DNA of 64,000 nt. It comes from an uncultured Paenibacillaceae bacterium. GTDB taxonomy: Bacteria; Bacillota; Bacilli; Aneurinibacillales; Aneurinibacillaceae. Each line of letters starts with the position of its first letter. The stretch's first letter is position 1. The translations under genes and the position numbers were made by a program. The notes beneath the pieces were generated by a model that was given only the letters and a program-made list of their open reading frames with translations, was not told where the DNA came from and did not search any database. Location of the stretch: assembly GCA_946478845.1 (NCBI GenBank), contig CAMLDI010000003.1, positions 62,001 to 126,000 on the forward strand, written 5' to 3'. Of the stretch, positions 11,247 to 19,656 are shown in pieces.

Positions 11247-11726
11247 TTATGGTCCGAACACTCTAATTATTTCCACTATAGCACTAGCTATTTCTCTTGC
11301 CAAACCCTTATCCAATTTTTGCACCACCATTACATCATACAGTTCTTTTTCAAGTTTTCCATAAGTACAAGCATCAAGTTTCTCCAGCTGTTTCAAAAGC
11401 GGTTTAATATAATTATTTACAATATTTCCGAATTTTACAGCGGCCTTTTTACCTAAAGCTGCTCCAACTAGATTAGTAATCCTAGTAGTATTTTTAATGG
11501 CCCATTGTAAAGCTTCTTTCCCAACGTAGCTAGGAATAGACTGCTGCTGGCGTGTGTAAGTACTGTCACCTTTGGAAATATTTTGTGGTGCAGCAACCAT
11601 GACATGCTTAGTTTGATTGACCACAACTTGATCTGAAGTTGCGCTTGCGATGGATGTACTTATTCCAAACAGAGAAGAAAATGCAATGGTTGAAGAAAGA
11701 AATGCTAAACAAAATTTCTTTAACAT
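11247..11726 (-). CDS. Secreted helical protein, unknown (possible bacteriocin-like)
   Basis: The 159-residue protein has a clear Sec signal peptide (MLKKF, hydrophobic core, cleavage near SIASAT at about residue 30). The mature part starts with a flexible Q/S/T-rich stretch. It then becomes helical and alanine/lysine-rich (ALQWAIKNTTRITNLVGAALGKKAAVKF and onward) with a single cysteine (DACTYG). I recognise no family with confidence. Small, basic, amphipathic secreted helices are seen in some toxins and bacteriocins, but no dedicated exporter or processing gene is adjacent. The start follows GAAGGGGA. The 302-nt gap upstream holds its promoter region and the ahpC terminator, and no other gene that I can see. 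Confidence 0.75.
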   Translation of the reverse strand: MLKKFCLAFLSSTIAFSSLFGISTSIASATSDQVVVNQTKHVMVAAPQNISKGDSTYTRQQQSIPSYVGKEALQWAIKNTTRITNLVGAALGKKAAVKFGNIVNNYIKPLLKQLEKLDACTYGKLEKELYDVMVVQKLDKGLAREIASAIVEIIRVFGP

Positions 11727-11960
11727 AAGAAAATCCCCTTCATTATTAAATTATTTTTAAAGATTAAATATAGTTTTTTATTAAACAACCTCCTGTTTTT
11801 CCATAATTTAATAGTTTTGTTAACAAAATTAATATAGCAAATAATTGTTGAGAATTAAACCGTATTTTTACTCATATTCTTGATTTTATATTAATCTCCT
11901 ATATAGAAAAACCGCCTTTATGTAACCTTCTTCAGGCTCAACAGACTAAAGTCCATAAAT

Positions 11961-12010
11961 AAAAGGGAGCATCGCTAACTACTCAGAAAGTAGTTTTGCG
12001 ACACTCCCTT
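11961..12010 (-). terminator. ahpC terminator
   Basis: AAGGGAG and CTCCCTT enclose a second stem, AAACTAC with GTAGTT, and the minus strand continues with TTTTATTT. This is a long interrupted hairpin 19 nt after the ahpC stop. Confidence 0.85.
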
Positions 12011-12028
12011 AATGATTTAAATTAAATA

Positions 12029-12553
12029 TTAAAGGTTAGGTTGGCCTGGTTTCCAGTTGATTCCGCAAAGGCCACCAGATTGAAGAGCTTGAAGTACACG
12101 AACAGTTTCTTCAACGTTACGGCCAACATTCGTGTTGTGAACAACAGAGTATTGAAGAACGCCTTCTGGATCGATGATGAATAATCCACGAAGAGCAATC
12201 CCTTTTTCTTCAATAAGAACACCATAGTCTTTAGAAACTTTTTGATTGTTATCAGAAGCGATTTGGATGTTTAATTTCCCAAGGCCATTGTTGATCCAAG
12301 CTTTGTGGGAATGGATGCTGTCAGTACTTACTGCAAGTACTTCAGCGTTTAATTCGTTGAATTGTGCAGCAGCTTCACTGTAAGCTGTGATTTCAGTTGG
12401 GCAAATAAAAGTAAAATCAAGTGGGTAGAAGAACATTACCACCCATTTGCCTTTGTAATCATCTAAAGATACTTTACCAAAATTTTCCCCATCTCCAAGA
12501 GCGGTTTCCATTTCGAATGCTGGTGCTTGTACGCCTACTAAACGTTCTGCCAT
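12029..12553 (-). CDS. ahpC: Peroxiredoxin AhpC (typical 2-Cys)
   Basis: The 174-residue peroxiredoxin reduces hydrogen peroxide and organic peroxides. The peroxidatic cysteine is C51 in DFTFICPTE, and the resolving cysteine is C163 in GGLCGINW. The sequence has the normal length and the LDDYKGKWVVMFFYPLDFTF core. No ahpF reductase gene is adjacent, so another thiol reductase system or a distant ahpF must recycle it. A SigA-type promoter and a perfect PerR box precede it, so it is expected to be induced by peroxide. It is monocistronic, with its own strong terminator. Confidence 0.96.
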   Translation of the reverse strand: MAERLVGVQAPAFEMETALGDGENFGKVSLDDYKGKWVVMFFYPLDFTFICPTEITAYSEAAAQFNELNAEVLAVSTDSIHSHKAWINNGLGKLNIQIASDNNQKVSKDYGVLIEEKGIALRGLFIIDPEGVLQYSVVHNTNVGRNVEETVRVLQALQSGGLCGINWKPGQPNL

Positions 12554-12631
12554 TATGTAACAACCTCCTAAAAATTAAAGTTTATTGTATTCCGGATAAC
12601 CCAGAAAGTTTGTATTTCCTTTACACTTAGA

Positions 12632-12661
12632 ATCATAACAAATGTGACAAATAATAGTCAA
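12632..12661 (-). promoter_or_regulatory. ahpC promoter
   Basis: On the minus strand, TTGACT and TATGAT are separated by 18 bp, a good SigA pair about 80-110 bp before the ahpC start. The PerR box lies just upstream of the -35 element. Confidence 0.7.
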
Positions 12662-12668
12662 TATAAAA

Positions 12669-12683
12669 TTATAATAATTATAA
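12669..12683. promoter_or_regulatory. PerR operator
   Basis: TTATAATAATTATAA matches the 15-bp PerR consensus TTATAATNATTATAA at every position. It ends right at the stop codon of the neighbouring aminotransferase gene and lies eight bases upstream of the ahpC -35 hexamer. PerR is the Fur-family peroxide sensor that represses ahpC in Bacillus. Confidence 0.85.
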
Positions 12684-13874
12684 TTAAGAAATTATTAAGA
12701 TACCAGATTGTTTTATTCTATCTACTACTTCTTTTAATACCTCAGTGGATTGGACAAGGGCAATGCGAACATACCCTTCCCCCTGTTTGCCAAAGGCATT
12801 GCCTGGAATGACAACCACTCCTGCTTTTTCTAATAAGGCAATGGCAAAGTCTTCCGATTTCCAACCTATAGGAACTTTCGCCCATACAAACATGGTAGCT
12901 TTAGGCTTAGGGATGGACCATCCTATTTCTTGCAACCCATCTAATAAAACATCCCGCCGTTCCTGATATACCCTTGAAATCGGGTTAGATCCTGGGTGGA
13001 GTCGGTCATGTTTCATAGCTTCTATAGCCACTTTTTGAATGGGGAGAAAAATCCCATAATCAATGTTTGATTTAATCACTGCCAGGGAACGCACAATTTC
13101 TGCATTGCCCACCATATAGGCTACCCGACATCCTGCCATATTAAAACTTTTAGATAGAGAATTAAATTCAATACCTACTTCCATGGCATGGGGCACTTCT
13201 AAAAAACTAGGGGGACGATAACCATCAAATGCCAGTTCAGAGTAAGCAAGGTCATGGGCAACGATTACTTGATTCTTTTGGGCGAAATCCACAACTTTTC
13301 GGAAAAATTTCTTATCAGCCGTCGCGGAAACAGGATTATTTGGATAATTTAATACCATTAATTTTGCCCGTTTTTTAACCTCTTCTGGTATCACATCTAA
13401 ATTTGGCAGAAACCCATTTCCCTCCTGTAAAGGCATGGGATAAATCTCTCCGCCAGCTAAAACCACACTAGCAAAATAAATAGGATAACCCGGGTCTGGA
13501 ACAAGAACCACATCTCCCGGATCAATCCAGGCCATTGCCAAATGGGCCAGTCCATCCTGGGAACCCATTAAAGATAATACCTGGCATGCAGGATCCAATT
13601 TCACGCCAAAACGATAATCGTACCAGCGTGCTACTTCTTCTCGAAACTCTTGAGAACCCTCAGATGTCGGATAACCATAAGCTTCAGGTTTCTGAACTTC
13701 TCGAGCTAAGGTTTCTATGATAAAAGGGGAAGGCGAACGGTCAGGACTGCCAATGCCCAAATCAATAACCTTCCATCTCCCTTTTTCTTCCACTTCTTTT
13801 TTTAATTGATTCATACGGGTAAAAATCGCTGAAGTAAGACCAGTTAATCTCTTAGATGTATGTACTGAAATCAT
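12684..13874 (-). CDS. Class I/II PLP-dependent aminotransferase (DapL/PatA-like)
   Basis: The 396-residue protein is a fold-type I aminotransferase. The PLP lysine lies in FNSLSKSFNMAGCRVAY, and a conserved substrate-loop motif is seen in GIGSPDRSPS. The SLSKSFNMAG context and overall sequence place it near the LL-diaminopimelate aminotransferase/PatA group annotated in many Bacillales. The substrate cannot be fixed from sequence alone; aromatic, aspartate or alanine-type amino acids are possible. The frame extends upstream into the preceding gene; the ATG used here (MISVHTSKRL) lies 13 nt after that gene's stop with an AAGGTTGG site. It is co-transcribed with the yusI-like gene. Confidence 0.9.
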   Translation of the reverse strand: MISVHTSKRLTGLTSAIFTRMNQLKKEVEEKGRWKVIDLGIGSPDRSPSPFIIETLAREVQKPEAYGYPTSEGSQEFREEVARWYDYRFGVKLDPACQVLSLMGSQDGLAHLAMAWIDPGDVVLVPDPGYPIYFASVVLAGGEIYPMPLQEGNGFLPNLDVIPEEVKKRAKLMVLNYPNNPVSATADKKFFRKVVDFAQKNQVIVAHDLAYSELAFDGYRPPSFLEVPHAMEVGIEFNSLSKSFNMAGCRVAYMVGNAEIVRSLAVIKSNIDYGIFLPIQKVAIEAMKHDRLHPGSNPISRVYQERRDVLLDGLQEIGWSIPKPKATMFVWAKVPIGWKSEDFAIALLEKAGVVVIPGNAFGKQGEGYVRIALVQSTEVLKEVVDRIKQSGILIIS

Positions 13875-13887
13875 AGATTTACCAACC

Positions 13888-14247
13888 TTATTTCCAGATT
13901 TGTTCCATATTTTCTTCTTTAAATCCAACGGTTGCCCGATCATCGCTCACAATAAGAGGCCGCTTTAATAATTTTCCATCACTGGCCAATAATTTAAACA
14001 TTTCATCTTCAGACATGGTTTTTAATTTATCTTTTAATCCTAATTCTTTATAAGATTGTCCGCTGGTGTTAAACATTTTCTTTAACTCAACACCGCTTTT
14101 TTTCCATATCTCACGAATTTCTCCTTCACTTGGGGGTGTTTCAACGATAGGAATCTCCTCATAGGCTACCCCTTGTTCATCCATCCATTTTTTTGCTTTA
14201 CGGCATGTCCCACATTTATTGTACATGTATGCTTTAATCTCAGCCAT
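13888..14247 (-). CDS. yusI: YusI-like ArsC/Spx-family protein
   Basis: The 119-residue protein has the thioredoxin-like ArsC fold with an N-terminal CGTC redox motif (residues 12-15) and the characteristic KRPLIVSD and TVGFKEE segments. It closely resembles B. subtilis YusI, which is annotated as an arsenate reductase family protein without proven arsenate reduction. Spx proteins are the other close relatives, but the length and the FNTSG and KELGLKDKL segments favour YusI. No ars genes are nearby. It precedes the aminotransferase gene in a likely two-gene operon. Confidence 0.9.
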   Translation of the reverse strand: MAEIKAYMYNKCGTCRKAKKWMDEQGVAYEEIPIVETPPSEGEIREIWKKSGVELKKMFNTSGQSYKELGLKDKLKTMSEDEMFKLLASDGKLLKRPLIVSDDRATVGFKEENMEQIWK

Positions 14248-14344
14248 TTTTCACCCTCCTAATTTTAAAGAAAATTTGGATAACATCTTTTGTTAAATAT
14301 TGTATATGAAAACATACTTAACGCCAAGGGTTAAGCATGCAGGT

Positions 14345-15124
14345 TTATACCGTTTTATCAGCCAGCAAAATTTGGGGAATCCCCAGGTTAGGATGATTAA
14401 TCACTATAGGTCTGGTGCCATAAACCCCGGAAAGAAGTTCCGATTCTATTATTTCTTCAACATGGCCAATATGAATCATTTTTCCCTTTTCCATTAAAAG
14501 CAATCGATCGCAATATTGTGCAGCCAAATTTAAATCATGAAGAACCATAATGGCTGTTCCCTTTGTTTCCTGTTGCCAAGATTTTACCATGTTTAAAATC
14601 GCTAATTGATAGCCGATGTCCAGAAATGTCGTAGGCTCATCTAAAAGCAATAACTCAGGCTCCTGGGAAAAAGAACAGGCAATGGCAACCCGTTGCCGTT
14701 CGCCCCCGCTTAATTCATCCAGGGGTTTCTCTTTCAACTCTAGCAACCGGGTTTGTTCTAATACTCGTTCCACAATCAAAGAATCCTCTATGGATTCTTT
14801 TGTCCAAAAAGAATGATAAGGATACCTTCCCATTTCAACTGCCTCTTGTACAGTAATAGGGAGAGGAGAGATTCCCTCCTGGGTTACAACAGCAACTTTC
14901 CTTGCTAATTTTCTTCCGCTATAAAAAGAAAGAGGTTTTCCCTGCAACATAATTTTTCCTTCATCCGGAGAATAAAGTCGGGAAAGCAATTTAAGCAGGG
15001 TTGATTTACCAGAGCCATTGGGGCCAATAATTCCAAGGGTTTCCCCTGTAATCACATGAAAAGAAATCCTATCCAGAATCCTTTTCTGTTGTATGCCATA
15101 GCATAAATCCTGTACTTCAAGCAT
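14345..15124 (-). CDS. btuD: Vitamin B12 ABC transporter ATPase BtuD
   Basis: The 259-residue ATPase belongs to the FecE/FhuC/BtuD group. It has a Walker A (GPNGSGKST, residues 34-42), the signature LSGGERQR, a Walker B (LLLLDEPT) and the switch histidine in VLHDLNL. On sequence alone it could serve iron siderophores, but it is the third gene of an operon led by a cobalamin riboswitch, which points to B12 or cobinamide import. It lies 29 nt after the permease gene. A weak CTTAAC/GTTAAG hairpin follows about 10-30 nt downstream. Confidence 0.88.
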   Translation of the reverse strand: MLEVQDLCYGIQQKRILDRISFHVITGETLGIIGPNGSGKSTLLKLLSRLYSPDEGKIMLQGKPLSFYSGRKLARKVAVVTQEGISPLPITVQEAVEMGRYPYHSFWTKESIEDSLIVERVLEQTRLLELKEKPLDELSGGERQRVAIACSFSQEPELLLLDEPTTFLDIGYQLAILNMVKSWQQETKGTAIMVLHDLNLAAQYCDRLLLMEKGKMIHIGHVEEIIESELLSGVYGTRPIVINHPNLGIPQILLADKTV

Positions 15125-15153
15125 CCCGATTCACCCTTTAATCGTTTATTATT

Positions 15154-16221
15154 TTAGAAAAATTCCTTTTTCTTTTTCCTGAGAAGATACGCAAAGAAAG
15201 GAGCACCAAGAAGAGCCGTAATCACTCCAATAGGTAATTCTTGAGGTTCCATAATGGTCCTTGCTATTGTATCAGCTACAATTAAAAGTATAGAACCTGC
15301 TAGCGCGGAAAGGGGGAGTAAAATGCGGTGATCCGAACCACATAAAGACCTCATGATATGTGGGACGATTAAACCAATAAATCCAATGATTCCCGATACA
15401 GCTACTGCTGCTCCGGCTATGAGAGAGGCCGTTAATAATAAAAGAATTCGTATGTTTTTCACATTAACACCAAGATGATGGGCATTTTGTTCGCCAAGAG
15501 AGAGGATATTCATCTCTCTTGAAAATAAATAAATAATCATAATTCCCACTATTACATAAGGCGCAATAATAAGACTTGAAGACCAATTGCTTAATGATAG
15601 GCTTCCCATTAACCAGAACATAATTTGCCCCATTTTTTCCTCTGATTTTGCCAGAATTAAGGACAACCCTGCTCCCAGGAAAGCCTGGAGAATCACTCCT
15701 GATAAAAGTAACGTTTCAATTTGCAGTTTTTTCCCCACCAATGCTAAACGATAAACGATGAAAAGGGTAATCAAACCACTCACAAAAGCAACAACGGGAA
15801 GAGTCCATTGACCAAAAAGTGTAGTTTGTAAACCGAAAAAAATAACCAGGGCTGCTCCAAAAGAAGCACCAGAAGAAACCCCTAAAATATATGGATCCGC
15901 TAAAGGATTACGAAGGATCCCCTGGTAGGTTACCCCAGATGTAACCAGGGCTGCTCCAACAAGAATGGCCAAGAACGCCCTGGGCATGCGAATTTGCCAT
16001 ACGATAATATCTGCTGTATCAGGCCAGGATTTTTCAATATCCAGAAATGGAAAACTATGCGAAATAATAATTTGCCAAACCATCTTAAAAGAAAGATCAG
16101 CACTTCCAATTGAGACACTCACAACCACCGTCAAAAACAATAGAAAAAGAAGGGGAATGGCCCATATAAATAATTTCCAAGCCCATCCCATTCTTCTATA
16201 CTTTTTCTCTTTCATAATCAT
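15154..16221 (-). CDS. btuC: Vitamin B12 ABC transporter permease BtuC
   Basis: The 355-residue integral membrane protein belongs to the FecCD/BtuC permease family, with about ten hydrophobic segments. Family motifs include ILRNPLADPYILGVSSGASFG and GFIGLIVPHIMRSLCGSDHR, the latter containing the cytoplasmic coupling region contacted by the ATPase. The gene begins directly after the btuF stop. Cobalamin specificity is inferred from the riboswitch upstream of the operon. A second ATG two codons in is an alternative start. Confidence 0.9.
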   Translation of the reverse strand: MIMKEKKYRRMGWAWKLFIWAIPLLFLLFLTVVVSVSIGSADLSFKMVWQIIISHSFPFLDIEKSWPDTADIIVWQIRMPRAFLAILVGAALVTSGVTYQGILRNPLADPYILGVSSGASFGAALVIFFGLQTTLFGQWTLPVVAFVSGLITLFIVYRLALVGKKLQIETLLLSGVILQAFLGAGLSLILAKSEEKMGQIMFWLMGSLSLSNWSSSLIIAPYVIVGIMIIYLFSREMNILSLGEQNAHHLGVNVKNIRILLLLTASLIAGAAVAVSGIIGFIGLIVPHIMRSLCGSDHRILLPLSALAGSILLIVADTIARTIMEPQELPIGVITALLGAPFFAYLLRKKKKEFF

Positions 16222-16224
16222 ATA

Positions 16225-17136
16225 TTATTTGAATAATTCCGGATGAAGATATTTTGCCACTTGCTTTAATCCTTGTGTAATTCGAGGTCCTGGACGGCTT
16301 ATTACATTAGAATCTACATCATATACTTTTCCATTTTTCACAGCACTAATAGATTGCCATTTTGCCCGTTCTTTAATCAATTTTGCAGCATTAGGATTCA
16401 TATAAGAATAAGTATCAAAGATCACATCCGGATTTCTAAGAATAATTTGTTCTTCAGAAAGCTGTTTCCATCCCTCTAAATCAGAAGCAATATTGACTCC
16501 TCCGGCCATTTCAATAATATCGTTCATAAAAGTCCCTTTACCTGTTGAAAAGAACTTATCATCAATTTCTACCCATACTTTAGGCTTTTTATCTTGTGGG
16601 ATTCCTTTTACTTTTTCTTTAACACTTTCTACTTCTTTTTTCATATTTGCCACTAATTCTTCAGCCTTATCAGAAGCTCCTGTTGCTTTTCCAATCATTT
16701 CTATGGTTGTATACACTTCATCAAAAGTTTGCGCATTGGTAACCAATACGGTCAACCCAAGTTGGCGTAAACCATCTACAGCTTCCCCGTTTAAGGAGTT
16801 AGCCAAAATTAAATCCGGTTGTAAAGAAACGACCTTTTCTGTATTTACCTTTAAATCCCCGATTTTTTCTTTAGATTTTACTTCTGCCGGATAATCATCA
16901 TAAGTCGTTACCCCTACAATTTTATCTCCAAGTCCCAGAGCATAAATAACCTCTGTACTGCTAGGAACAAGAGAAATAATCCGTTCAGGTTTTTTAGAGA
17001 TGGTTACATCTGTTCCACTACTGTCTTTAATCGTTAAAGGATCCATGCTGTTGCTATTTTCTTTCTGGGTATTGCAGCCTACTAAACTGACAAGTACCAG
17101 AGAGAGGGCAACCAACAATACCAACACTCTTCTCAT
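16225..17136 (-). CDS. btuF: Cobalamin-binding lipoprotein BtuF
   Basis: The 303-residue solute-binding protein has a lipoprotein signal with lipobox LVGC; C21 would be lipidated and tether it outside the membrane. The body is of the TroA/BtuF type (KKPERIISLVPSSTEVIYALGLGDKIVGVT near the N-terminus). The frame opens at a TTG two codons before, but the ATG lies at a good distance from AAAGGGAG. It is the first gene of btuFCD and lies directly downstream of a cobalamin riboswitch with a terminator, so it should be switched off when cobalamin is abundant. Confidence 0.92.
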   Translation of the reverse strand: MRRVLVLLVALSLVLVSLVGCNTQKENSNSMDPLTIKDSSGTDVTISKKPERIISLVPSSTEVIYALGLGDKIVGVTTYDDYPAEVKSKEKIGDLKVNTEKVVSLQPDLILANSLNGEAVDGLRQLGLTVLVTNAQTFDEVYTTIEMIGKATGASDKAEELVANMKKEVESVKEKVKGIPQDKKPKVWVEIDDKFFSTGKGTFMNDIIEMAGGVNIASDLEGWKQLSEEQIILRNPDVIFDTYSYMNPNAAKLIKERAKWQSISAVKNGKVYDVDSNVISRPGPRITQGLKQVAKYLHPELFK

Positions 17137-17183
17137 CAACAAACACTCCCTTTAATAACGCTTATAAAAAATTCTTATAGTGC

Positions 17184-17221
17184 AAAAAAAAGAAGCCTGC
17201 TCTTTCCTCGAGAGCATTGCT
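17184..17221 (-). terminator. Riboswitch expression-platform terminator (btuFCD)
   Basis: On the minus strand GCTCT and AGAGC, extended by AAGC and GCTT with small bulges, form a hairpin followed by a run of T residues. It lies between the riboswitch and btuF, indicating control by transcription termination. Confidence 0.8.
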
Positions 17222-17228
17222 TTTCTCA

Positions 17229-17382
17229 CCAAACAGGCAGGTCTCCTGGCTAAAGGTCATCACCTCACGAACCCTTCCCGCATTTCGCAGTGGGATTTTC
17301 CGAAAGGCTCTCTTATCACAGTGGCGGGACCGCGACGGATTTACACCGTCTTCCCTTTTAACTACATAAGACCTGTTTGTGA
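17229..17382 (-). ncRNA. Cobalamin riboswitch 1 (btuFCD)
   Basis: On the minus strand, the class signature is complete. It reads GGGAA, then GGTGTAAATCCGTC, then GGTCCCGCCACTGTGA, and ends with the B12 box AGCCAGGAGACCTGCC. The ends CAAACAGG and CCTGTTTG can pair as P1. It precedes the btuFCD operon. Confidence 0.95.
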
Positions 17383-17405
17383 AAATAAAGTTTTCAACTC
17401 TATCA

Positions 17406-17434
17406 ATTATAAGGATTCTATTTTAGACTGACAA
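17406..17434 (-). promoter_or_regulatory. Promoter for riboswitch 1 / btuFCD
   Basis: On the minus strand TTGTCA and TATAAT are separated by exactly 17 bp. The elements lie over the last codons of the upstream DUF2797 gene, and the expected transcription start falls about 15 nt before the riboswitch P1 stem. Confidence 0.7.
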
Positions 17435-18231
17435 GAAGTGTTTACGTTTATAACCGCTTCATATCCCGCATATTTTTTAATATTTAAAACACCTTTACTA
17501 AACAGCAAATAGGACCCTTTAATCCCGATCAAACGGTCTTCAATCACTGGTTGCTTGTCCAGATTATAGGCTGTAATCTTCATTAATGGGTCCCCATAGG
17601 GATAAATAATATCCGTCCATTCTTCCTCTTTTAACAAATAGGGTTGAAAAGAGAGTGGTATTTTTTCTAACAATGTTTCCCGCAGTCCAATGAGATCCAC
17701 CCAGTCAATTTCACTTTTTAACATTTTGCGCCAGTTTGTTTTATCTGCTACATGTTGCGAGAGAATGACTTCTATTTCTCCGGCCATTTTTCGCGTAGGT
17801 ACTTCAGCAATAGGAAAAGCTCGAACTGCACCCTGGTCAACCCATCTCTTTTTCTCATTGTTTTTCCGTGTAATCCCTACCTTAACCCCGCTGCTTATGG
17901 CAAGGTATACGTAATGAGGAATCATACAATGGCTTTGGGCAAAGTCTTCATCCCGACAGGTTCCCTTATCAAAATGGCATTCATGAGGTTTAACAATACA
18001 TAAATCATTATCAGGCCTTGTTGTAAAACAAGGATAACAAGACCCATTATTATAGGTTTTCTTAATCTTCCGGCCACAATGAATACAGGCAATATTTCCT
18101 GTATGGCGGATCATGATTTCCTTGCCAATCCACTCATTTAAATAAATTTGTTCTTCCCCAATTAATAGCTCATACCCTACAGGTTCTTCATATCGATGGG
18201 CAAAACCCAAAATCATTCCTTGAATAGTCAT
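17407..18231 (-). CDS. DUF2797 family protein
   Basis: The 274-residue protein resembles the DUF2797 family. An N-terminal cysteine-rich region (CIHCGRK, then GSCYPC) probably binds zinc; further Cys/His occur in PHECHFDKGTC. A central segment, HYVYLAISSGVKVGITRK, resembles the start of a GIY-YIG-like fold (tyrosines or equivalents followed by KVGITR). That hints at a nucleic-acid role, but no activity is known to me. The gene stands alone; its 3' end carries the promoter of the btuFCD riboswitch transcript. Confidence 0.85.
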   Translation of the reverse strand: MTIQGMILGFAHRYEEPVGYELLIGEEQIYLNEWIGKEIMIRHTGNIACIHCGRKIKKTYNNGSCYPCFTTRPDNDLCIVKPHECHFDKGTCRDEDFAQSHCMIPHYVYLAISSGVKVGITRKNNEKKRWVDQGAVRAFPIAEVPTRKMAGEIEVILSQHVADKTNWRKMLKSEIDWVDLIGLRETLLEKIPLSFQPYLLKEEEWTDIIYPYGDPLMKITAYNLDKQPVIEDRLIGIKGSYLLFSKGVLNIKKYAGYEAVINVNTSCQSKIESL

Positions 18232-18275
18232 GTGTACTCTCCCAAAGGTTTTCTTTCATTTTATTTTATTTTTAA

Positions 18276-19394
18276 TTATTTCTCCAGAAATGGCGATAAA
18301 TCAGTATGGGACTCCCTGGGTTTCCGGACCATACCGACAACCAGAAGAAGGGCTGGCAAGACAATCATATAGATAGGTCCTGTAATTGGCCGAATATACA
18401 TTAAGTAATGGTTAATATCCACCACATTGGTATTAGCCGCTCTAGCTAAAGCATAAATTAAAATGGCCATAGGAATAAGCAATGGCTTTAATTTTTTCAC
18501 TTGAAATATATGGGCAACTCCATGGGAAATAAAATAATAGATGGTGATATATTGAATGAGTACTGCCATTACAAATATGCCTAAAAATAAAATATCAATC
18601 CTCTCAATGAATTCTCCTATTTTTACTAAACGAATGGCATTAAAGAATGGATAATTTGAGGCTAAAGCCGTTCCCTGGCCTAGTACACCAATAGAAACAA
18701 TGGCACGATAAGTAAGGAAGATCCCTGCTAGAACCAGAGAACCTGTTGCCGCCTTAAAAAGATGTTTTGATTGTTTTACGTAAGGCAGAACACCAATGAA
18801 GAAAATAACTTCTCCCATGGGGAAAACATATTGCAAGAATGTAGAATAAATGATTTCTCCCGCTTTATGATCCAATAAGGGAAGGATGTAGTCTAAATGA
18901 AACTGACGAACCAACAAAGCATTGATAATAATGAGCAATAGTACATAAAAAGGAAATAACAGTTGTGCCACCCGGGCGATGGCCTCGATGCCTAGATAAA
19001 CGGCAAAGGCCCCAACTAACACAATACAAATTAAATACAAATCCACAGACAGTTCCGGAGTCATCGTTGTTAAAACAAACTCCCCAAATCCCCGGGCATA
19101 AAATAAACAGATTTCTAAAGCAAAATAAACAAATATTAAATTGATAATTTTCCCAGGCCATTTCCCCAAAACCTCTTCAGTCATAGCGAAAAAAGAACGG
19201 CCTGGATACTTTTTTTGCAGAAGTACCATAAGATAAATGGTTAAAATCCCGGGTACAATCGCCATTAAATTGGAGATAAAAGAATCCTGTCGACCAAATA
19301 GAATATCCAGGCTATTACTGCTGGAAGCTGCAGTTAAGTAAATTAACATCCAGAGAAACAACTGTATTACTGAAATTCTTCCCTTTTCATACAT
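18276..19394 (-). CDS. Germinant receptor B subunit (GerAB/GerKB family permease)
   Basis: The 372-residue membrane protein has about ten hydrophobic segments and belongs to the amino-acid-permease-like GerAB family, which binds the germinant in the spore inner membrane. The N-terminal segment (RISVIQLFLWMLIYLTAASSS) fits the family. It is the last gene of an A-C-D-B ordered receptor operon. Which nutrient is sensed cannot be told. Expression late in the forespore under SigG is expected for this family; I did not identify the promoter. Confidence 0.93.
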   Translation of the reverse strand: MYEKGRISVIQLFLWMLIYLTAASSSNSLDILFGRQDSFISNLMAIVPGILTIYLMVLLQKKYPGRSFFAMTEEVLGKWPGKIINLIFVYFALEICLFYARGFGEFVLTTMTPELSVDLYLICIVLVGAFAVYLGIEAIARVAQLLFPFYVLLLIIINALLVRQFHLDYILPLLDHKAGEIIYSTFLQYVFPMGEVIFFIGVLPYVKQSKHLFKAATGSLVLAGIFLTYRAIVSIGVLGQGTALASNYPFFNAIRLVKIGEFIERIDILFLGIFVMAVLIQYITIYYFISHGVAHIFQVKKLKPLLIPMAILIYALARAANTNVVDINHYLMYIRPITGPIYMIVLPALLLVVGMVRKPRESHTDLSPFLEK

Positions 19395-19410
19395 TCCAAT
19401 CGTCCCTCCT

Positions 19411-19656
19411 TCATTCTAAGAAAGTAATTCCCATTAATTTTTGCAACCACAATCCTATAGGGTATGTGATATTTTCTAAATCCTGTAAGAGGTTGACAGT
19501 TGGCAAGTTCACTTTTTTAGCTAAGAGAAAATAGGCAGCAATTAAACCAATCCCAATCACCATAAAAAATTCTTTCTTTTCTCCCGCTTTCCATAACTTA
19601 TACACCTTCCAACCCATATAAAAGATAAAAAGAAGAAAGAATAGAAACTTGATCAT
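19411..19656 (-). CDS. Small two-helix membrane protein, germinant receptor D-subunit-like
   Basis: The 81-residue product has two hydrophobic segments (about residues 2-16 and 32-46) separated by a short charged loop (KAGEKKE), with a short amphipathic tail. Small two-helix D proteins are encoded within some germinant receptor operons and modulate receptor function. Size, topology and position between the C and B genes fit this. The start overlaps the C-subunit stop by four bases, showing coupling. I cannot assign it by sequence motif. Confidence 0.8.
   Translation of the reverse strand: MIKFLFFLLFIFYMGWKVYKLWKAGEKKEFFMVIGIGLIAAYFLLAKKVNLPTVNLLQDLENITYPIGLWLQKLMGITFLE

Noticed and set aside
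11716..11790. Possible 21-codon leader peptide starting at TTG after AGGAGG upstream of the secreted-protein gene
   Set aside because: The TTG directly touches the ribosome binding sequence, leaving no spacer, and the sequence is low-complexity AT.
13875..13943. N-terminal extension of the aminotransferase frame
   Set aside because: It overlaps the yusI-like gene in another frame and lacks a ribosome binding site.
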